From Clostridia bacterium (lineage in GTDB: Bacteria; Bacillota_A; Clostridia; Christensenellales; Aristaeellaceae): a stretch of 26,020 nucleotides of DNA. The notes under the pieces were generated by a model. The model worked only from the letters and a program-made list of their open reading frames with translations, was not told the DNA's origin and searched no databases. The stretch lies in contig JAGBBE010000151.1 in assembly GCA_017938645.1 (NCBI GenBank), positions 1 to 26,020 of the forward strand, in the 5' to 3' direction. Position numbers and translations under genes: made by a program. Positions 1-8,921 of this stretch are shown one piece after another. The first letter of the stretch is position 1; the number at the start of each line of letters is the position of its first letter.

Positions 1-221
1 GCGGTTTCAGCAGCCATCTGAGCGGCGAAGGGGGTGGACTTCTTGCTTCCGCGGAAGCCCAGGCCGCCAGCGCTGGCCCAAGACAGGGCGTTGCCGTTGG
101 TATCGGTCAGGGTAACGATGGTATTGTTAAAAGAAGAACGGATGTGGGCAGCGCCACGCTCGACGAGCTTCTTCTCACGACGCTTGCGCGTTACTTTCTT
201 AAGCTTCTGCTTAGGTGCCAT
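1..221 (-). CDS. rpsK: 30S ribosomal protein S11 (3' end outside window)
   Basis: S11 is a small-subunit platform protein that helps form the mRNA exit channel. The 73 visible N-terminal residues read [14 protein letters not shown], then [15 protein letters not shown] and [17 protein letters not shown], which are classic S11 sequence. The start ATG lies at 221-219, preceded by GGAGGGATAAACAAA as ribosome binding site. The gene follows rpsM with a 42-base gap, as in most bacteria, and the two should be cotranscribed from the promoter upstream of rpsM. The rest of the gene, and presumably rpsD-rpoA-rplQ, lie left of the window. Confidence 0.97.
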   Translation of the reverse strand, partial: MAPKQKLKKVTRKRREKKLVERGAAHIRSSFNNTIVTLTDTNGNALSWASAGGLGFRGSKKSTPFAAQMAAET

Positions 222-263
222 TTTGTTTATCCCTCCATGCTACATAAGCAAACGTTCAGTGGA

Positions 264-641
264 TTACTTGCCAGCCTTCTTCTTGCCGGCGATGGTGCGC
301 TTAGGACCCTTGCGGGTGCGCGCGTTGTTCTTGGTGTTCTGACCGCGAACGGGCAGGTTGCGACGATGGCGAACGCCACGATAGCAGCCGATTTCCACAA
401 GACGCTTGATGTTCAGGGAGACTTCGCGACGGAGGTCGCCTTCTACCTTCACATTGTGCTCGATGTAATCACGGAGCTTGGAAACTTCGTTCTCGGTGAG
501 GTCCTTGACGCGGGTATCGGGATTGATCTCGGTGGCAGCCAGGATTTCCTTGGAAATCGCAGGGCCGATGCCGAACACGTAGGTCAGACCGACTTCCACA
601 CGCTTTTCTCTGGGCAGGTCAACGCCCGCAATACGTGCCAT
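264..641 (-). CDS. rpsM: 30S ribosomal protein S13
   Basis: S13 sits in the 30S head and contacts the P-site tRNA and S19. The 125-residue protein starts [14 protein letters not shown], contains [15 protein letters not shown], and ends with the basic tail typical of S13 ([15 protein letters not shown], then KKKAGK). The frame stays open upstream to about 875, but that extension does not resemble S13, and a good ribosome binding site (GGAGGTG) sits just before ATG 641, so the start is set there. It is normally preceded by rpmJ; here rpmJ is 21.4 kb away, and rpsM is the first gene of its own transcription unit, followed by rpsK. Confidence 0.97.
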   Translation of the reverse strand: MARIAGVDLPREKRVEVGLTYVFGIGPAISKEILAATEINPDTRVKDLTENEVSKLRDYIEHNVKVEGDLRREVSLNIKRLVEIGCYRGVRHRRNLPVRGQNTKNNARTRKGPKRTIAGKKKAGK

Positions 642-855
642 TTGGGTACACCTCCATGTGATGTGCTCTCTTGAGCCGAGGGGTCCTTGTCGTTGATAGC
701 GTCCGCGTAGAGTAGGCAGAGCGCAGTCCAGACCCCCGCATGACCCCGAAGGCCATGCTTTGTTAGCGATGTTGAAGCGTATTGCCCGGCCCATGGTCAC
801 CCGCCCGCAACCCGGACGAATGCAGCCGCCCATGGCTCCACGGCATACTCCAACC
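642..855 (-). promoter_or_regulatory. Long structured 5' leader of rpsM-rpsK
   Basis: Between the predicted transcription start near 855 and the rpsM ATG lie about 210 transcribed bases with no recognisable gene. The RNA can form a hairpin of about 8 bp around a UUCG loop (738-758). Flanking segments 731-736 and 680-685 (GACCCC and GGGGTC) can also pair. Long leaders on ribosomal protein operons often carry autoregulatory binding sites; the Escherichia coli alpha operon, which also begins with rpsM, is controlled by S4 in this way. I do not recognise a known family here, so the regulatory role is inference. The frame in phase with rpsM is open through this segment but looks accidental. Confidence 0.4.
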
Positions 856-860
856 TGTAC

Positions 861-890
861 ATTATAGCACATCAATGGAAGCTTTGTAAA
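861..890 (-). promoter_or_regulatory. Promoter of rpsM-rpsK
   Basis: On the minus strand there is a perfect TATAAT at 866-861 and TTTACA at 890-885, separated by 18 bases. It fires toward rpsM and is divergent from the araC-type gene. It supplies the transcription that rpsM would normally get from the upstream ribosomal cluster. Confidence 0.8.
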
Positions 891-925
891 CCATATTTTC
901 TAAAAAATTTTCGGTTGTTTTCCGC

Positions 926-954
926 TTTTTCGTCCTATTTGCATGTGATATACT
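926..954 (+). promoter_or_regulatory. Probable extended -10 promoter of the AraC-type gene
   Basis: The string TGATATACT provides TATACT at 949-954 with an extended -10 TG at 946-947. The region 17 bases upstream (TTTTTC, 926-931) is a poor -35. The start codon follows 30 bases downstream of the -10. Confidence 0.5.
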
Positions 955-984
955 GGGTGCATACGGAAGGCAGGTGAAAAACGC

Positions 985-1827
985 ATGGATCTGAGCCGGT
1001 GGTATCATCCGATTACGGCTACGCCCTTTCAAAATGACGCAAGCTACCGCGAGCAATCACCCCGGCATGCGCTGCTCAGGCCATGGGTACGCTGCCTCTG
1101 GGGCGGACGGGCCGGGTCAACGCCCGCGCCGCATCCGGTGATTCCCGATACCTGTTCGGACATCATCCTCCGCCTCGACCATCGCACAGGCGCAATCCGT
1201 TCCGACTACTGCGCGCTCAGCGATGAAACGTTTTTCTCCTCCTCTGCGCAGGACCCGCGCGTGGAGCTGTTTGCCGTACGCTTTTACGCATGGGCTGCGC
1301 CTGCATTCATGCAGGACTCGCTCCGCGGCAGGCTCAACGGTTTCTTTGACGCCCGGGAGCTGTTTCCGTCGCTGGTGCGGGAGCTCAGGCAGATGATATC
1401 GGAAACCGACTGTTTCCAGGAGCGCTGCGAGCGTGCGGAAATGATCCTTCTTGCTCATCTGAATCCGTCTGCGGTGCGTCCGGAGGTGCTCAACGCCGTT
1501 GCTGACATTCTGCAAAGCCAGGGACGCACCCGCGTCGCCGGGCTTGCGCAGCGCAATCAGCTCAGCACGCGGCAGCTGGAGCGCCTGTTTGACGAATATA
1601 CCGGAGCTTCGCCCAAGAAGCTCAGCGAGCTCATCCGATATCAGTTTCTCTGGCGCGAGGCGGTCTCCTCGCCTGCCTTCGACGTGCAGGACGCGGTCTT
1701 CCGCTACGGTTATGCCGATCAGAGCCATCTGCTGCGCCAGTTCCGACGCTATCACGGCATGACGCTGAGCGAAGCCGTTTCCTTTGCCCGTGTCGGATTT
1801 GTTCAAGACAGTCTGACCAAACCATGA
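985..1827 (+). CDS. AraC-family transcriptional regulator
   Basis: A 280-residue protein of typical AraC/XylS length. The C-terminal half (about residues 170-270) carries the two helix-turn-helix motifs: one around NQLSTRQLERLF, and the second with the conserved GYADQSHLLRQFRRYHGMT pattern. The N-terminal half (PHPVIPDTCSDIILRL) resembles the small sensing domain seen in many Firmicutes AraC proteins, whose ligand I cannot name. The start follows GGCAGGTG. Only 32 bases separate its stop from the next gene, so it probably heads an operon with the two toroid-fold proteins and may control it. No signal peptide or membrane segment is present. Confidence 0.88.
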   Translation: MDLSRWYHPITATPFQNDASYREQSPRHALLRPWVRCLWGGRAGSTPAPHPVIPDTCSDIILRLDHRTGAIRSDYCALSDETFFSSSAQDPRVELFAVRFYAWAAPAFMQDSLRGRLNGFFDARELFPSLVRELRQMISETDCFQERCERAEMILLAHLNPSAVRPEVLNAVADILQSQGRTRVAGLAQRNQLSTRQLERLFDEYTGASPKKLSELIRYQFLWREAVSSPAFDVQDAVFRYGYADQSHLLRQFRRYHGMTLSEAVSFARVGFVQDSLTKP

Positions 1828-1859
1828 TAGGCTTCTTTTCAAAAGGAGGCTGACCGATT

Positions 1860-2798
1860 ATGAAAAAGCTGACCCGACAGCAGTTTGCTCACGTTGAAAA
1901 CTGGATTTTGCGCCATGCGCGTCCCCTGGAGGCTGCGCGGTATGCCATTTTGTTCGGCGACGGAAAGCAGGAGGATTTTCTTGCGCTGCTGAAACAGTAC
2001 CAGAACCCGGATGGCGGATTCGGTCATGCGCTGGAGCCTGATAACTGGGATCCCCATTCCTCGCCCTATACCACGCTAAAGGCCGTGCACCTGATGCTGG
2101 AAACCGGCTTTGCCGATTTCAGCCATCCGCTGTATCAGGGTGCGATGAGGTATCTGCGCAGCAGCGATGGCTTCTGCGACTGCGGCGGATGGCAGTTTTC
2201 CATGCCCACCGGCAACGACCATCCGCACGCGCCGTGGTGGTCGTACAGCGAAGAAAGCAACGGCGCGGAGAACCTCGGTCTCTCCGCGCAGATCGCAGCC
2301 TTTGCGCTGACGGTCTGTGAAAAGAACGATCCGCTGTATCAGCGTGCAGAGGCTGTTGCCAGCCGCGCGCTGGAGGCGCTGATGCAGGGTACCATCGGCG
2401 GTGAGATGGGCGTCGGCGGCTGCGCCATGCTGATGCCTTACTGGATGCAGACAGCCACGCCTTATTCACCCGCTGAAATCACGCTCAAAATGATGGAAAC
2501 CTCCAATGCAGCCATCGTCCGCGATCCGGCCCGCTGGAACACCCATGTGCCCCGTCCCTCCGCCGCTATTCCATCTCCCGCATCGCCCATGTATGCCGGA
2601 AATGAAGAAGCCATCCACATGGAGCTCGACTGGCTGATCGACACCCTGCCCGAAAATGATCTGTGGCCCATCGACTGGTCATGGTTTGACAACAACGCCC
2701 GCTACCCCGCCGCCTTTGCCATCAGCGAAATGTGGTGGAAGGCATGGTGCGCCATTGAAAAGCTGACGCTTCTGCGCAATTTCGACCGTCTGCCCTGA
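1860..2798 (+). CDS. Toroid-fold (squalene cyclase/prenyltransferase-like) protein, copy 1
   Basis: A 312-residue soluble protein of unknown function. Residues 48-55 read QNPDGGFG, the repeat signature of alpha/alpha-toroid proteins such as terpene cyclases and prenyltransferases. A distinctive NDHPHAPWW lies at 119-127, and a second Trp-rich stretch (LWPIDWSWF) near the C-terminus resembles another such repeat. I see neither a DxDD acid motif nor the metal-ligand pattern of protein prenyltransferases, so catalysis is uncertain and the fold assignment is inferred. The start follows AAAAGGAGG. It lies 12 bases upstream of a paralogue with the same motifs and just after an AraC-type regulator, so the three are likely one operon. 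Confidence 0.75.
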   Translation: MKKLTRQQFAHVENWILRHARPLEAARYAILFGDGKQEDFLALLKQYQNPDGGFGHALEPDNWDPHSSPYTTLKAVHLMLETGFADFSHPLYQGAMRYLRSSDGFCDCGGWQFSMPTGNDHPHAPWWSYSEESNGAENLGLSAQIAAFALTVCEKNDPLYQRAEAVASRALEALMQGTIGGEMGVGGCAMLMPYWMQTATPYSPAEITLKMMETSNAAIVRDPARWNTHVPRPSAAIPSPASPMYAGNEEAIHMELDWLIDTLPENDLWPIDWSWFDNNARYPAAFAISEMWWKAWCAIEKLTLLRNFDRLP

Positions 2799-2810
2799 GG
2801 AGGTCGTCCT

Positions 2811-3725
2811 ATGAACATCCTGTACGAAAAATCCCGCGCCTACCTGTACCGCAACGCCCGCCCGCTTGATCTGGCGCGCTTCCAGTATCATTTTGAAAAC
2901 GGCTCGCAGGGAAATGTCCTGCATGCGCTGTCCTTCTATCAGAACGAAGACGGCGGCTTCGGACATGCCATCGAGGCTGACTGCTGGAACCCCCATTCCA
3001 TTCCGCTGCACGCAAACGGCGCAGGCAGCATCATCAGCGAAATCGGCTTTGAAGACGCCGGTCATCCGGTGGTTCAAAAGCTGATCGGCTGGTACGAAAG
3101 CGGCGCATGCTTCAACGGCCATACGTGGGCGGTGACAGTTCCCTCCAGCAACGACCATCCGCACGCGCCATGGTGGCACACCGAAAGCGTGAGCACCTGT
3201 CACACCGATTACAATGGCACCGCGCAGATCGCCGGATTTCTGATCCACTATGCCCAAAGAGGCAGCACCGCGTTCCAGCTTGGCGTGCGCGTGGCCAACG
3301 AGGCATTTTCCGCGCTCGATCCTGAAACGCTGATGGACTCCCACACCTGCGCGTGTTATCTGCGCATGGCCGATCTGATCGAAACGGCCGGAGCCACCGA
3401 CGTGATTCCCTTTGCCCAGCTCAAGGAAAAGCTGCATCTCTCCGTGCAGCGGCTGATTGAAAAGGACTTCTCCAGATGGAGCGGCTATGTATGCAAGCCC
3501 TCGCAGTTTTTCAGAAGCCGTCAGAGCGAATACTATCCGGAAAACCGCGAAGCCGCCGAGTACGAGTGCCAGTTCATCCGTTCAACGCAGCTCGAGGATG
3601 GTTCGTGGCCGATTCCGTGGAGCTGGGAGAAGTATCCCGAGGAATGGGCGGTTGCGAAGAACTGGTGGAAGGGTACAGTCATTCTGGAAAACCTGCTGTA
3701 TCTCAAAGGATTCGGACAGATCTGA
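2811..3725 (+). CDS. Toroid-fold protein, copy 2 (paralogue of the preceding gene)
   Basis: A 304-residue protein clearly related to the upstream one: QNEDGGFG at 44-51, NDHPHAPWW at 114-122, and a C-terminal EDGSWPIPWSW. Both also share an ARPL motif near the N-terminus and a GHAIEAD or GHALEPD segment. No signal peptide is visible, so it is probably cytosolic. The start follows GGAGG. The two copies have diverged over much of their length, so this is an old duplication or a co-inherited pair that may form a heterodimer. The function is unknown; the toroid fold suggests binding or modification of a hydrophobic or glycan substrate, but that is inference. A strong terminator follows. Confidence 0.75.
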   Translation: MNILYEKSRAYLYRNARPLDLARFQYHFENGSQGNVLHALSFYQNEDGGFGHAIEADCWNPHSIPLHANGAGSIISEIGFEDAGHPVVQKLIGWYESGACFNGHTWAVTVPSSNDHPHAPWWHTESVSTCHTDYNGTAQIAGFLIHYAQRGSTAFQLGVRVANEAFSALDPETLMDSHTCACYLRMADLIETAGATDVIPFAQLKEKLHLSVQRLIEKDFSRWSGYVCKPSQFFRSRQSEYYPENREAAEYECQFIRSTQLEDGSWPIPWSWEKYPEEWAVAKNWWKGTVILENLLYLKGFGQI

Positions 3726-3731
3726 ACATGC

Positions 3732-3769
3732 AAAAACACCTGCCAGAAGCGGCAGGTGTTTTGTTTTTT
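3732..3769. terminator. Bidirectional intrinsic terminator
   Basis: A perfect 12-bp stem (AAAACACCTGCC with GGCAGGTGTTTT, 3733-3744 and 3751-3762) encloses a 6-base loop. A T-rich tract follows on the plus strand and a T-run on the minus strand. It separates the convergent toroid-protein operon and the glycosyltransferase gene, whose stop codon (3770-3768) lies at its edge. Confidence 0.9.
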
Positions 3770-4745
3770 ACTGCTTGTCCACCACGGGATCATCGCCGCG
3801 CTCGTTCATGTAGCGGTCAATGATGAAGCGCGGGCGGCGCTTGGTTTCGTTGTAAATCTTGCCGACGTACTCGCCGATGACGCCCAGGCACAGAAGCTGA
3901 ATGCCGCCGATCATCCAGATGGAGGCCAGCGTGCTGGTCCAGCCAAGCACGGCGTTGCCGGTAATCCAGCTCACCAGCGTGTACAGAAGCATGAACAAAG
4001 ACACCACGAAGATGACCATGCCCACCGTGGTGATGAGTCTGAGCGGCTTTACGGAGAAGCTGGTGATGCCGTCGATGGCGAAGGCCAGCATCTTTTTGAA
4101 GGGATACTTGCTCTCGCCGGCAAAGCGCTCGGAGCGGTCGTAGTACACCACGTCGGACTGGAAGCCCACCAGCGGCGCAAGGCCGCGCAGGAAGAGATTG
4201 ACCTCCTCAAACTGGCTGAGCGCCTCCAGCGCGCGGTTGCTCATCAAACGGTAGTCGGCGTGGTTGAAGGTGATGTCCACGCCCAGCGCCTTCATGAGGC
4301 GGTAGAACATCAGCGCCGTTTCGCGTTTGAAGAAGGTATCGGTCTCGCGCTTGTTGCGCACGCCGTAGACGATCTCGCAGCCCTCCTCGTACTTTTCGAG
4401 GAAGCGGTCCATCGCGTCCATGTCGTCCTGCAGGTCGGCGTCCATGGAGATGCTCACGTCGCAGCGGCCCCTGGCCGTCATCAATCCGGCCAGAAGAGCG
4501 TTCTGATGGCCGCGGTTGCGGCTTAATTTCACGCCTTCAAACATGGGATTCTGCTTGTGCAGATCGCAGATCATCTCCCACGTGCGGTCGCGGCTGCCGT
4601 CGTTGACGAGCAGCACCTTGCTGTCGGACGTGATCAGACCCTTCTTTTCCAGCTCGGTCATCTTTTTGACCAGCCGCTTCGAGGTTTCGGGCAGTACCTC
4701 CTCCTCGTTGTAGCAGGGAATCACCACAAAAAGTTTGCTTGCCAT
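3768..4745 (-). CDS. GT2-family glycosyltransferase (GtrB/dolichyl-phosphate-mannose-synthase-like)
   Basis: A 325-residue family 2 glycosyltransferase with two C-terminal membrane segments (about residues 235-260 and 268-293). Proteins of this architecture usually transfer a sugar from a nucleotide donor to undecaprenyl phosphate at the inner face of the membrane, for decoration of surface polymers. Visible motifs are the N-terminal VVIPCYNEEE, VNDGSRDRT, the metal-binding MDADLQDD, and ETKRRPRF near the end. The start follows GGAGG, which overlaps the stop codon of the upstream caspase-like gene 12 bases away, so the two are cotranscribed. The sugar and final acceptor cannot be read from the sequence. 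Confidence 0.9.
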   Translation of the reverse strand: MASKLFVVIPCYNEEEVLPETSKRLVKKMTELEKKGLITSDSKVLLVNDGSRDRTWEMICDLHKQNPMFEGVKLSRNRGHQNALLAGLMTARGRCDVSISMDADLQDDMDAMDRFLEKYEEGCEIVYGVRNKRETDTFFKRETALMFYRLMKALGVDITFNHADYRLMSNRALEALSQFEEVNLFLRGLAPLVGFQSDVVYYDRSERFAGESKYPFKKMLAFAIDGITSFSVKPLRLITTVGMVIFVVSLFMLLYTLVSWITGNAVLGWTSTLASIWMIGGIQLLCLGVIGEYVGKIYNETKRRPRFIIDRYMNERGDDPVVDKQ

Positions 4746-4757
4746 GAAAAGAACCTC

Positions 4758-6236
4758 CTATTGGATCGTAAAAGCGGACGAAAGAACCGTCACGGTTGTA
4801 TCATTCATATTGGCCTGCGCGCGCACGCGGTAGACGCCGGGCGCGGCTTTGGAGCCGTCGCGCAGGGTTCCGTTCCAGTAGTAGACGCTGCCCTCGGGGC
4901 TGATCTGCATGGGACGGGTGGACTGACGGTGGCAGATGCGGTGGACGACCTTTTCGTTTTCGTCCACGATGGCGATGCTCAGCGTACAGGGATAATCATG
5001 CCCGATAAAGATGCTCAGTTCCCGTCCGCTCGACAGATTCAGCTCCGCATCCACCGATGCGGTCAGGTTCATCTCGCCCTCGGACGGCGGCACGCAGATC
5101 ACGCGCCCCGCATGCACCCTCAGTTTGCCCTGATCGATGCTTACCAGCTGCACCAGCACATAGCCGTGGCTTGCCCCGTTGAGTTCTCCCAGATTGACGC
5201 TTCTGAGCTTGCGGCCCGCCGACACTGCGCCGGGCTGGTCGCCGAAGGCTGTGAAGCGCTCGGCCTGGTCAAAGATCAGCTGCGCCTTGTCAAACTCCCA
5301 CTTGCCTTCGCGCTGGTACACGATCTGATACGCCACGCGCACGGGACGGGTGGCGATGAACTCAATGCCGATCTGCCTTTCATCGCGGCTTAAGGTGGTG
5401 CCGGTAAAGGTGACGTCCATCACCGGCGAGCGATCCAGCCCCGTGGGCTGCGGCGCGTCGGGATGATAGCGGAAGATGACGAAATCATCGTTTTGCGGAT
5501 ACACCTGCGGCGTGGAGGCGGCATGATTGAGCAGCAGATAGTCATACGCCTCGCTGAGCGTAACCGCGCCGTCGCGGTTGGGATCCGCCGGATAGCCGCA
5601 GCGCGCGCTCAGGCCCTCCGCCAGCGCCTGCGTAAAGTAGAAAGCGCCCTGTCCCGCCAGATCCTGCCCGGCGGACCAGTACCAGCTTTCCTCCATCGCG
5701 CCGGAAGAGGTGAGCACCTTGAATTCATCGCCCAGAAAGTACCGCTCTTCCATCGGCTGCGCCATTCCCTTGCCGATGAACGCGCCGGAGTTGCACGCAT
5801 CCAGAATGAGCACCTTCGTGCCCGGAATGCCTTCAAATGCTTTTTCGAGTTCAGCAGGGGTAATTCCTTCTTCTACCGTTCCATCGCTTAACAAAAGCAC
5901 CGGTTCCTGCTCATCGTACACGCCGTGCGTGGACAGGTACAGATAACTCACATCATCCTCCCCTGCGCCTTCAAAGGTGCTCCGGATCAAATGCGTGAGC
6001 GCGTCCACGGTGGTAACGGGTTCATCCGGCACGATCAGCATTTCCAGTTCCAGCGCGCTGGACTGGAACATCTCCTGCATGGCATAGACATTGTTGGTCG
6101 AGCTGGGATAGGCGCTGGGCTTGGTAACGAAGTCATCCACGCCGATGAGCAGCGCGCGTCCCGTGCCCTCGGCCCGGGCGCAGAAGGGAAGCAGCAAAAG
6201 GACGCACAAAAGCCAGATATACCGCCTCAAGCCCAT
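4758..6236 (-). CDS. Secreted caspase-like (peptidase C14) protein with FlgD-like C-terminal domain
   Basis: A 492-residue exported protein. Residues 1-22 form a signal peptide (charged MGLRRY, hydrophobic core, cleavage near CARAEG). The caspase-fold domain follows, with RALLIGVDDF at the first strand, catalytic His104 in STHG and catalytic Cys148 in LDACNSG. A DPNRDGAVTLSE stretch within it resembles an EF-hand calcium loop. The C-terminal half is beta-rich and ends in a FlgD-like Ig pattern (WNGTLRDGS then GVYRVRA). The frame is open further upstream, but ATG 6236 follows GGAGGGGAGGG and begins the signal peptide, so it is chosen. The substrate and biological role are unknown. It is cotranscribed with a GT2 glycosyltransferase. 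Confidence 0.88.
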   Translation of the reverse strand: MGLRRYIWLLCVLLLLPFCARAEGTGRALLIGVDDFVTKPSAYPSSTNNVYAMQEMFQSSALELEMLIVPDEPVTTVDALTHLIRSTFEGAGEDDVSYLYLSTHGVYDEQEPVLLLSDGTVEEGITPAELEKAFEGIPGTKVLILDACNSGAFIGKGMAQPMEERYFLGDEFKVLTSSGAMEESWYWSAGQDLAGQGAFYFTQALAEGLSARCGYPADPNRDGAVTLSEAYDYLLLNHAASTPQVYPQNDDFVIFRYHPDAPQPTGLDRSPVMDVTFTGTTLSRDERQIGIEFIATRPVRVAYQIVYQREGKWEFDKAQLIFDQAERFTAFGDQPGAVSAGRKLRSVNLGELNGASHGYVLVQLVSIDQGKLRVHAGRVICVPPSEGEMNLTASVDAELNLSSGRELSIFIGHDYPCTLSIAIVDENEKVVHRICHRQSTRPMQISPEGSVYYWNGTLRDGSKAAPGVYRVRAQANMNDTTVTVLSSAFTIQ

Positions 6237-6272
6237 GCGCGTCCCTCCCCTCCGTTTCGAAACAATACAACT

Positions 6273-6301
6273 ATTGTACACCATCTTGGCCGTTTCGTAC
6301 A
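6273..6301 (-). promoter_or_regulatory. Probable promoter of the caspase-like gene
   Basis: On the minus strand TACAAT (6278-6273) is a good -10. TGTACG (6301-6296), 17 bases upstream, is a weak -35. The start codon lies about 37 bases downstream. Confidence 0.5.
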
Positions 6302-6361
6302 GTGTCGGAGGGGAAGAGGGAAAAGTTGTTACAGGCTGAATATTCCCGATCAAACAAGCGA

Positions 6362-6389
6362 GCCGGAGCCCCTGCTGGCGGGCTCCGGC
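6362..6389 (-). terminator. Likely metK terminator hairpin
   Basis: A perfect 10-bp GC-rich stem (GCCGGAGCCC with GGGCTCCGGC) and 8-base loop lie about 30 bases after the metK stop. On the minus strand it is followed by TCGCTTGTTTG, an imperfect T-tract, so termination may be partial. Confidence 0.6.
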
Positions 6390-6420
6390 GGTCTGTCTAT
6401 GCAGTTACATACTTCGGTGT

Positions 6421-7608
<1,188 letters not shown>

Positions 7609-7640
7609 CTTTGGATTTCCTTTCTGTGGGTCGGAAGAAG

Positions 7641-7674
7641 AAAAAAATCGAACCTGCGCACACGCAGGCCCGAT
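7641..7674 (-). terminator. Riboswitch-controlled terminator upstream of metK
   Basis: On the minus strand a 12-bp stem (ATCGGGCCTGCG with CGCAGGTTCGAT, two G-U pairs) and TGTG loop is followed by seven T residues (7647-7641). It lies 15 bases downstream of the SAM-I aptamer and is the expression platform: SAM binding should favour this terminator. Confidence 0.92.
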
Positions 7675-7689
7675 AGAAAGCATTGTCAT

Positions 7690-7789
7690 CCTTATCTGCC
7701 AGCGTATGTACGCTGCGGGATTTGCCACCATGCATTGCTGCCGGTTGGCGGGTGTCATTGGGCCCGTCCCTCAACCACTCTTTATAAGG
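7690..7789 (-). promoter_or_regulatory. SAM-I (S-box) riboswitch aptamer
   Basis: The minus strand contains the conserved SAM-I core in order: CTTATAAAGAG, GGTTGAGGGACGGGCCC, AATGACACCCGCCAACC, GGTGGCAAATCC, and the closing AGATAAGG. P1 forms between CCTTAT (7789-7784) and ATAAGG (7695-7690). It lies between a consensus promoter and metK and is followed by an intrinsic terminator, a classic transcriptional OFF switch for SAM synthesis. Confidence 0.95.
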
Positions 7790-7808
7790 TATTCAGTTGA
7801 CGGCTGAT

Positions 7809-7837
7809 ATTATAACGGCACATTCACCGGATGTCAA
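7809..7837 (-). promoter_or_regulatory. Promoter of the metK riboswitch transcript
   Basis: A fully consensus pair: TTGACA (7837-7832) and TATAAT (7814-7809) with 17-base spacing. The -35 box overlaps the stop codon of rseP (7836-7834), so metK is transcribed separately although it follows rseP closely. Confidence 0.93.
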
Positions 7838-8898
7838 CCCTGAAAAATGCGCAAAACGTCCTTAAATGTAAAAAACAGCATCAGACCCAGCAAAAGCGCG
7901 TAGCCGCACAGATGCACCACGGCTTCGATCTTCTGGCTCACGGGCTTGCGGCGGATGGCCTCGATGACCATGAACACCAGACGGCTTCCGTCCAGACCCG
8001 GAATGGGCAGCAGATTCATCAGGCCCAGATTGATGGAAATGATCACCATCAGATACAAATAGGTATCAATGCCGCCCTGCGCCGTCTCCTCGGCAACCAG
8101 CTGAATCACGCCCACAGGGCCGGAGGTCTGATCCAGACCCTCGCCGGTGGTCACCAGCTTGCCAAGCGACTTCAGAATCACAGTCGAGGCCTCGGCGCAG
8201 ATGTTCCACGCGGCGGGAATCACCTTGCCGCCGGGCAGGTCGGCATAGCCCTGCTGAATGGTGATGCCGATGAGATAGCGTCCCTCGGCGTCGTCAAAGC
8301 GCGGCGTGATGGTAAAATCCATCTCCTCGCCGTTTCGGCGGATGGTCAGATCCACTTCCTCACCCTTGGAGATGTCGCCGATGGCGTTGCTCACGTCCAT
8401 CACGGTGCGGTCGGTCATATCCAGCCCGCGCACGGTGACAAACTCGTCGCCCGGAAGCAGACCGGCCTGAGCCGCAGGCATACCCTCGTCCACGGTGTAG
8501 ATGAAGGGCGTCGCAGCGGTTACGCCGTAGGCCGCCATCATTACCACCGCCACCACGAAAGCCAGTACGAAGTTCATGGCAGGGCCGGAGAATACGGAGA
8601 TCATGCGCTTCCACACCGGAGCGTTGTTGTAGTTGCGCGGATCGTCCTTCATTTTGCCTTCGGGATCGTCGTCGGTATCGCCGTAGAACATGCAGTAGCC
8701 GCCCAGCGGAATCGGACGGATGGAAAACACGGTTTCATGCTTTTTGCTCTTCCACTGCAAAAGCTTGGGGCCGAAGCCGATGGAGAATTCCTTCACCGGA
8801 ATGCCGCACAGACGCGAGGAGAGAAAATGGCCGTATTCGTGCACTGTGATCAGCACGCCCAGCAAAACAAGAGCCAAAAGAACATACAAAATCGTCAT
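7834..8898 (-). CDS. rseP: RIP metalloprotease RseP (site-2 protease family)
   Basis: An integral membrane zinc protease that cleaves substrates within the membrane; in Firmicutes the orthologue (RasP) processes anti-sigma factors and signal peptides. The 354-residue protein has the zinc-binding HEYGH in its first membrane segment (near residue 20), a PDZ domain in the middle (PAAQAGLLPGDEF), and the second active-site motif NLLPIPGLDGSR in a C-terminal membrane segment. The last motif is slightly off the common NLLPIPALDGG form but retains the metal-binding Asp. The start follows GGAAAGGAAT. It is the last gene of the frr-uppS-cdsA-dxr-rseP run, 23 bases after dxr. Confidence 0.96.
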   Translation of the reverse strand: MTILYVLLALVLLGVLITVHEYGHFLSSRLCGIPVKEFSIGFGPKLLQWKSKKHETVFSIRPIPLGGYCMFYGDTDDDPEGKMKDDPRNYNNAPVWKRMISVFSGPAMNFVLAFVVAVVMMAAYGVTAATPFIYTVDEGMPAAQAGLLPGDEFVTVRGLDMTDRTVMDVSNAIGDISKGEEVDLTIRRNGEEMDFTITPRFDDAEGRYLIGITIQQGYADLPGGKVIPAAWNICAEASTVILKSLGKLVTTGEGLDQTSGPVGVIQLVAEETAQGGIDTYLYLMVIISINLGLMNLLPIPGLDGSRLVFMVIEAIRRKPVSQKIEAVVHLCGYALLLGLMLFFTFKDVLRIFQG

Positions 8899-8921
8899 CA
8901 GTCATTCCTTTCCGGAGGAGC

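Noticed and set aside
642..875. N-terminal extension of S13 by 78 residues
   Set aside because: Not S13-like; the -10 box lies inside it, and a good ribosome binding site precedes the standard start at 641.
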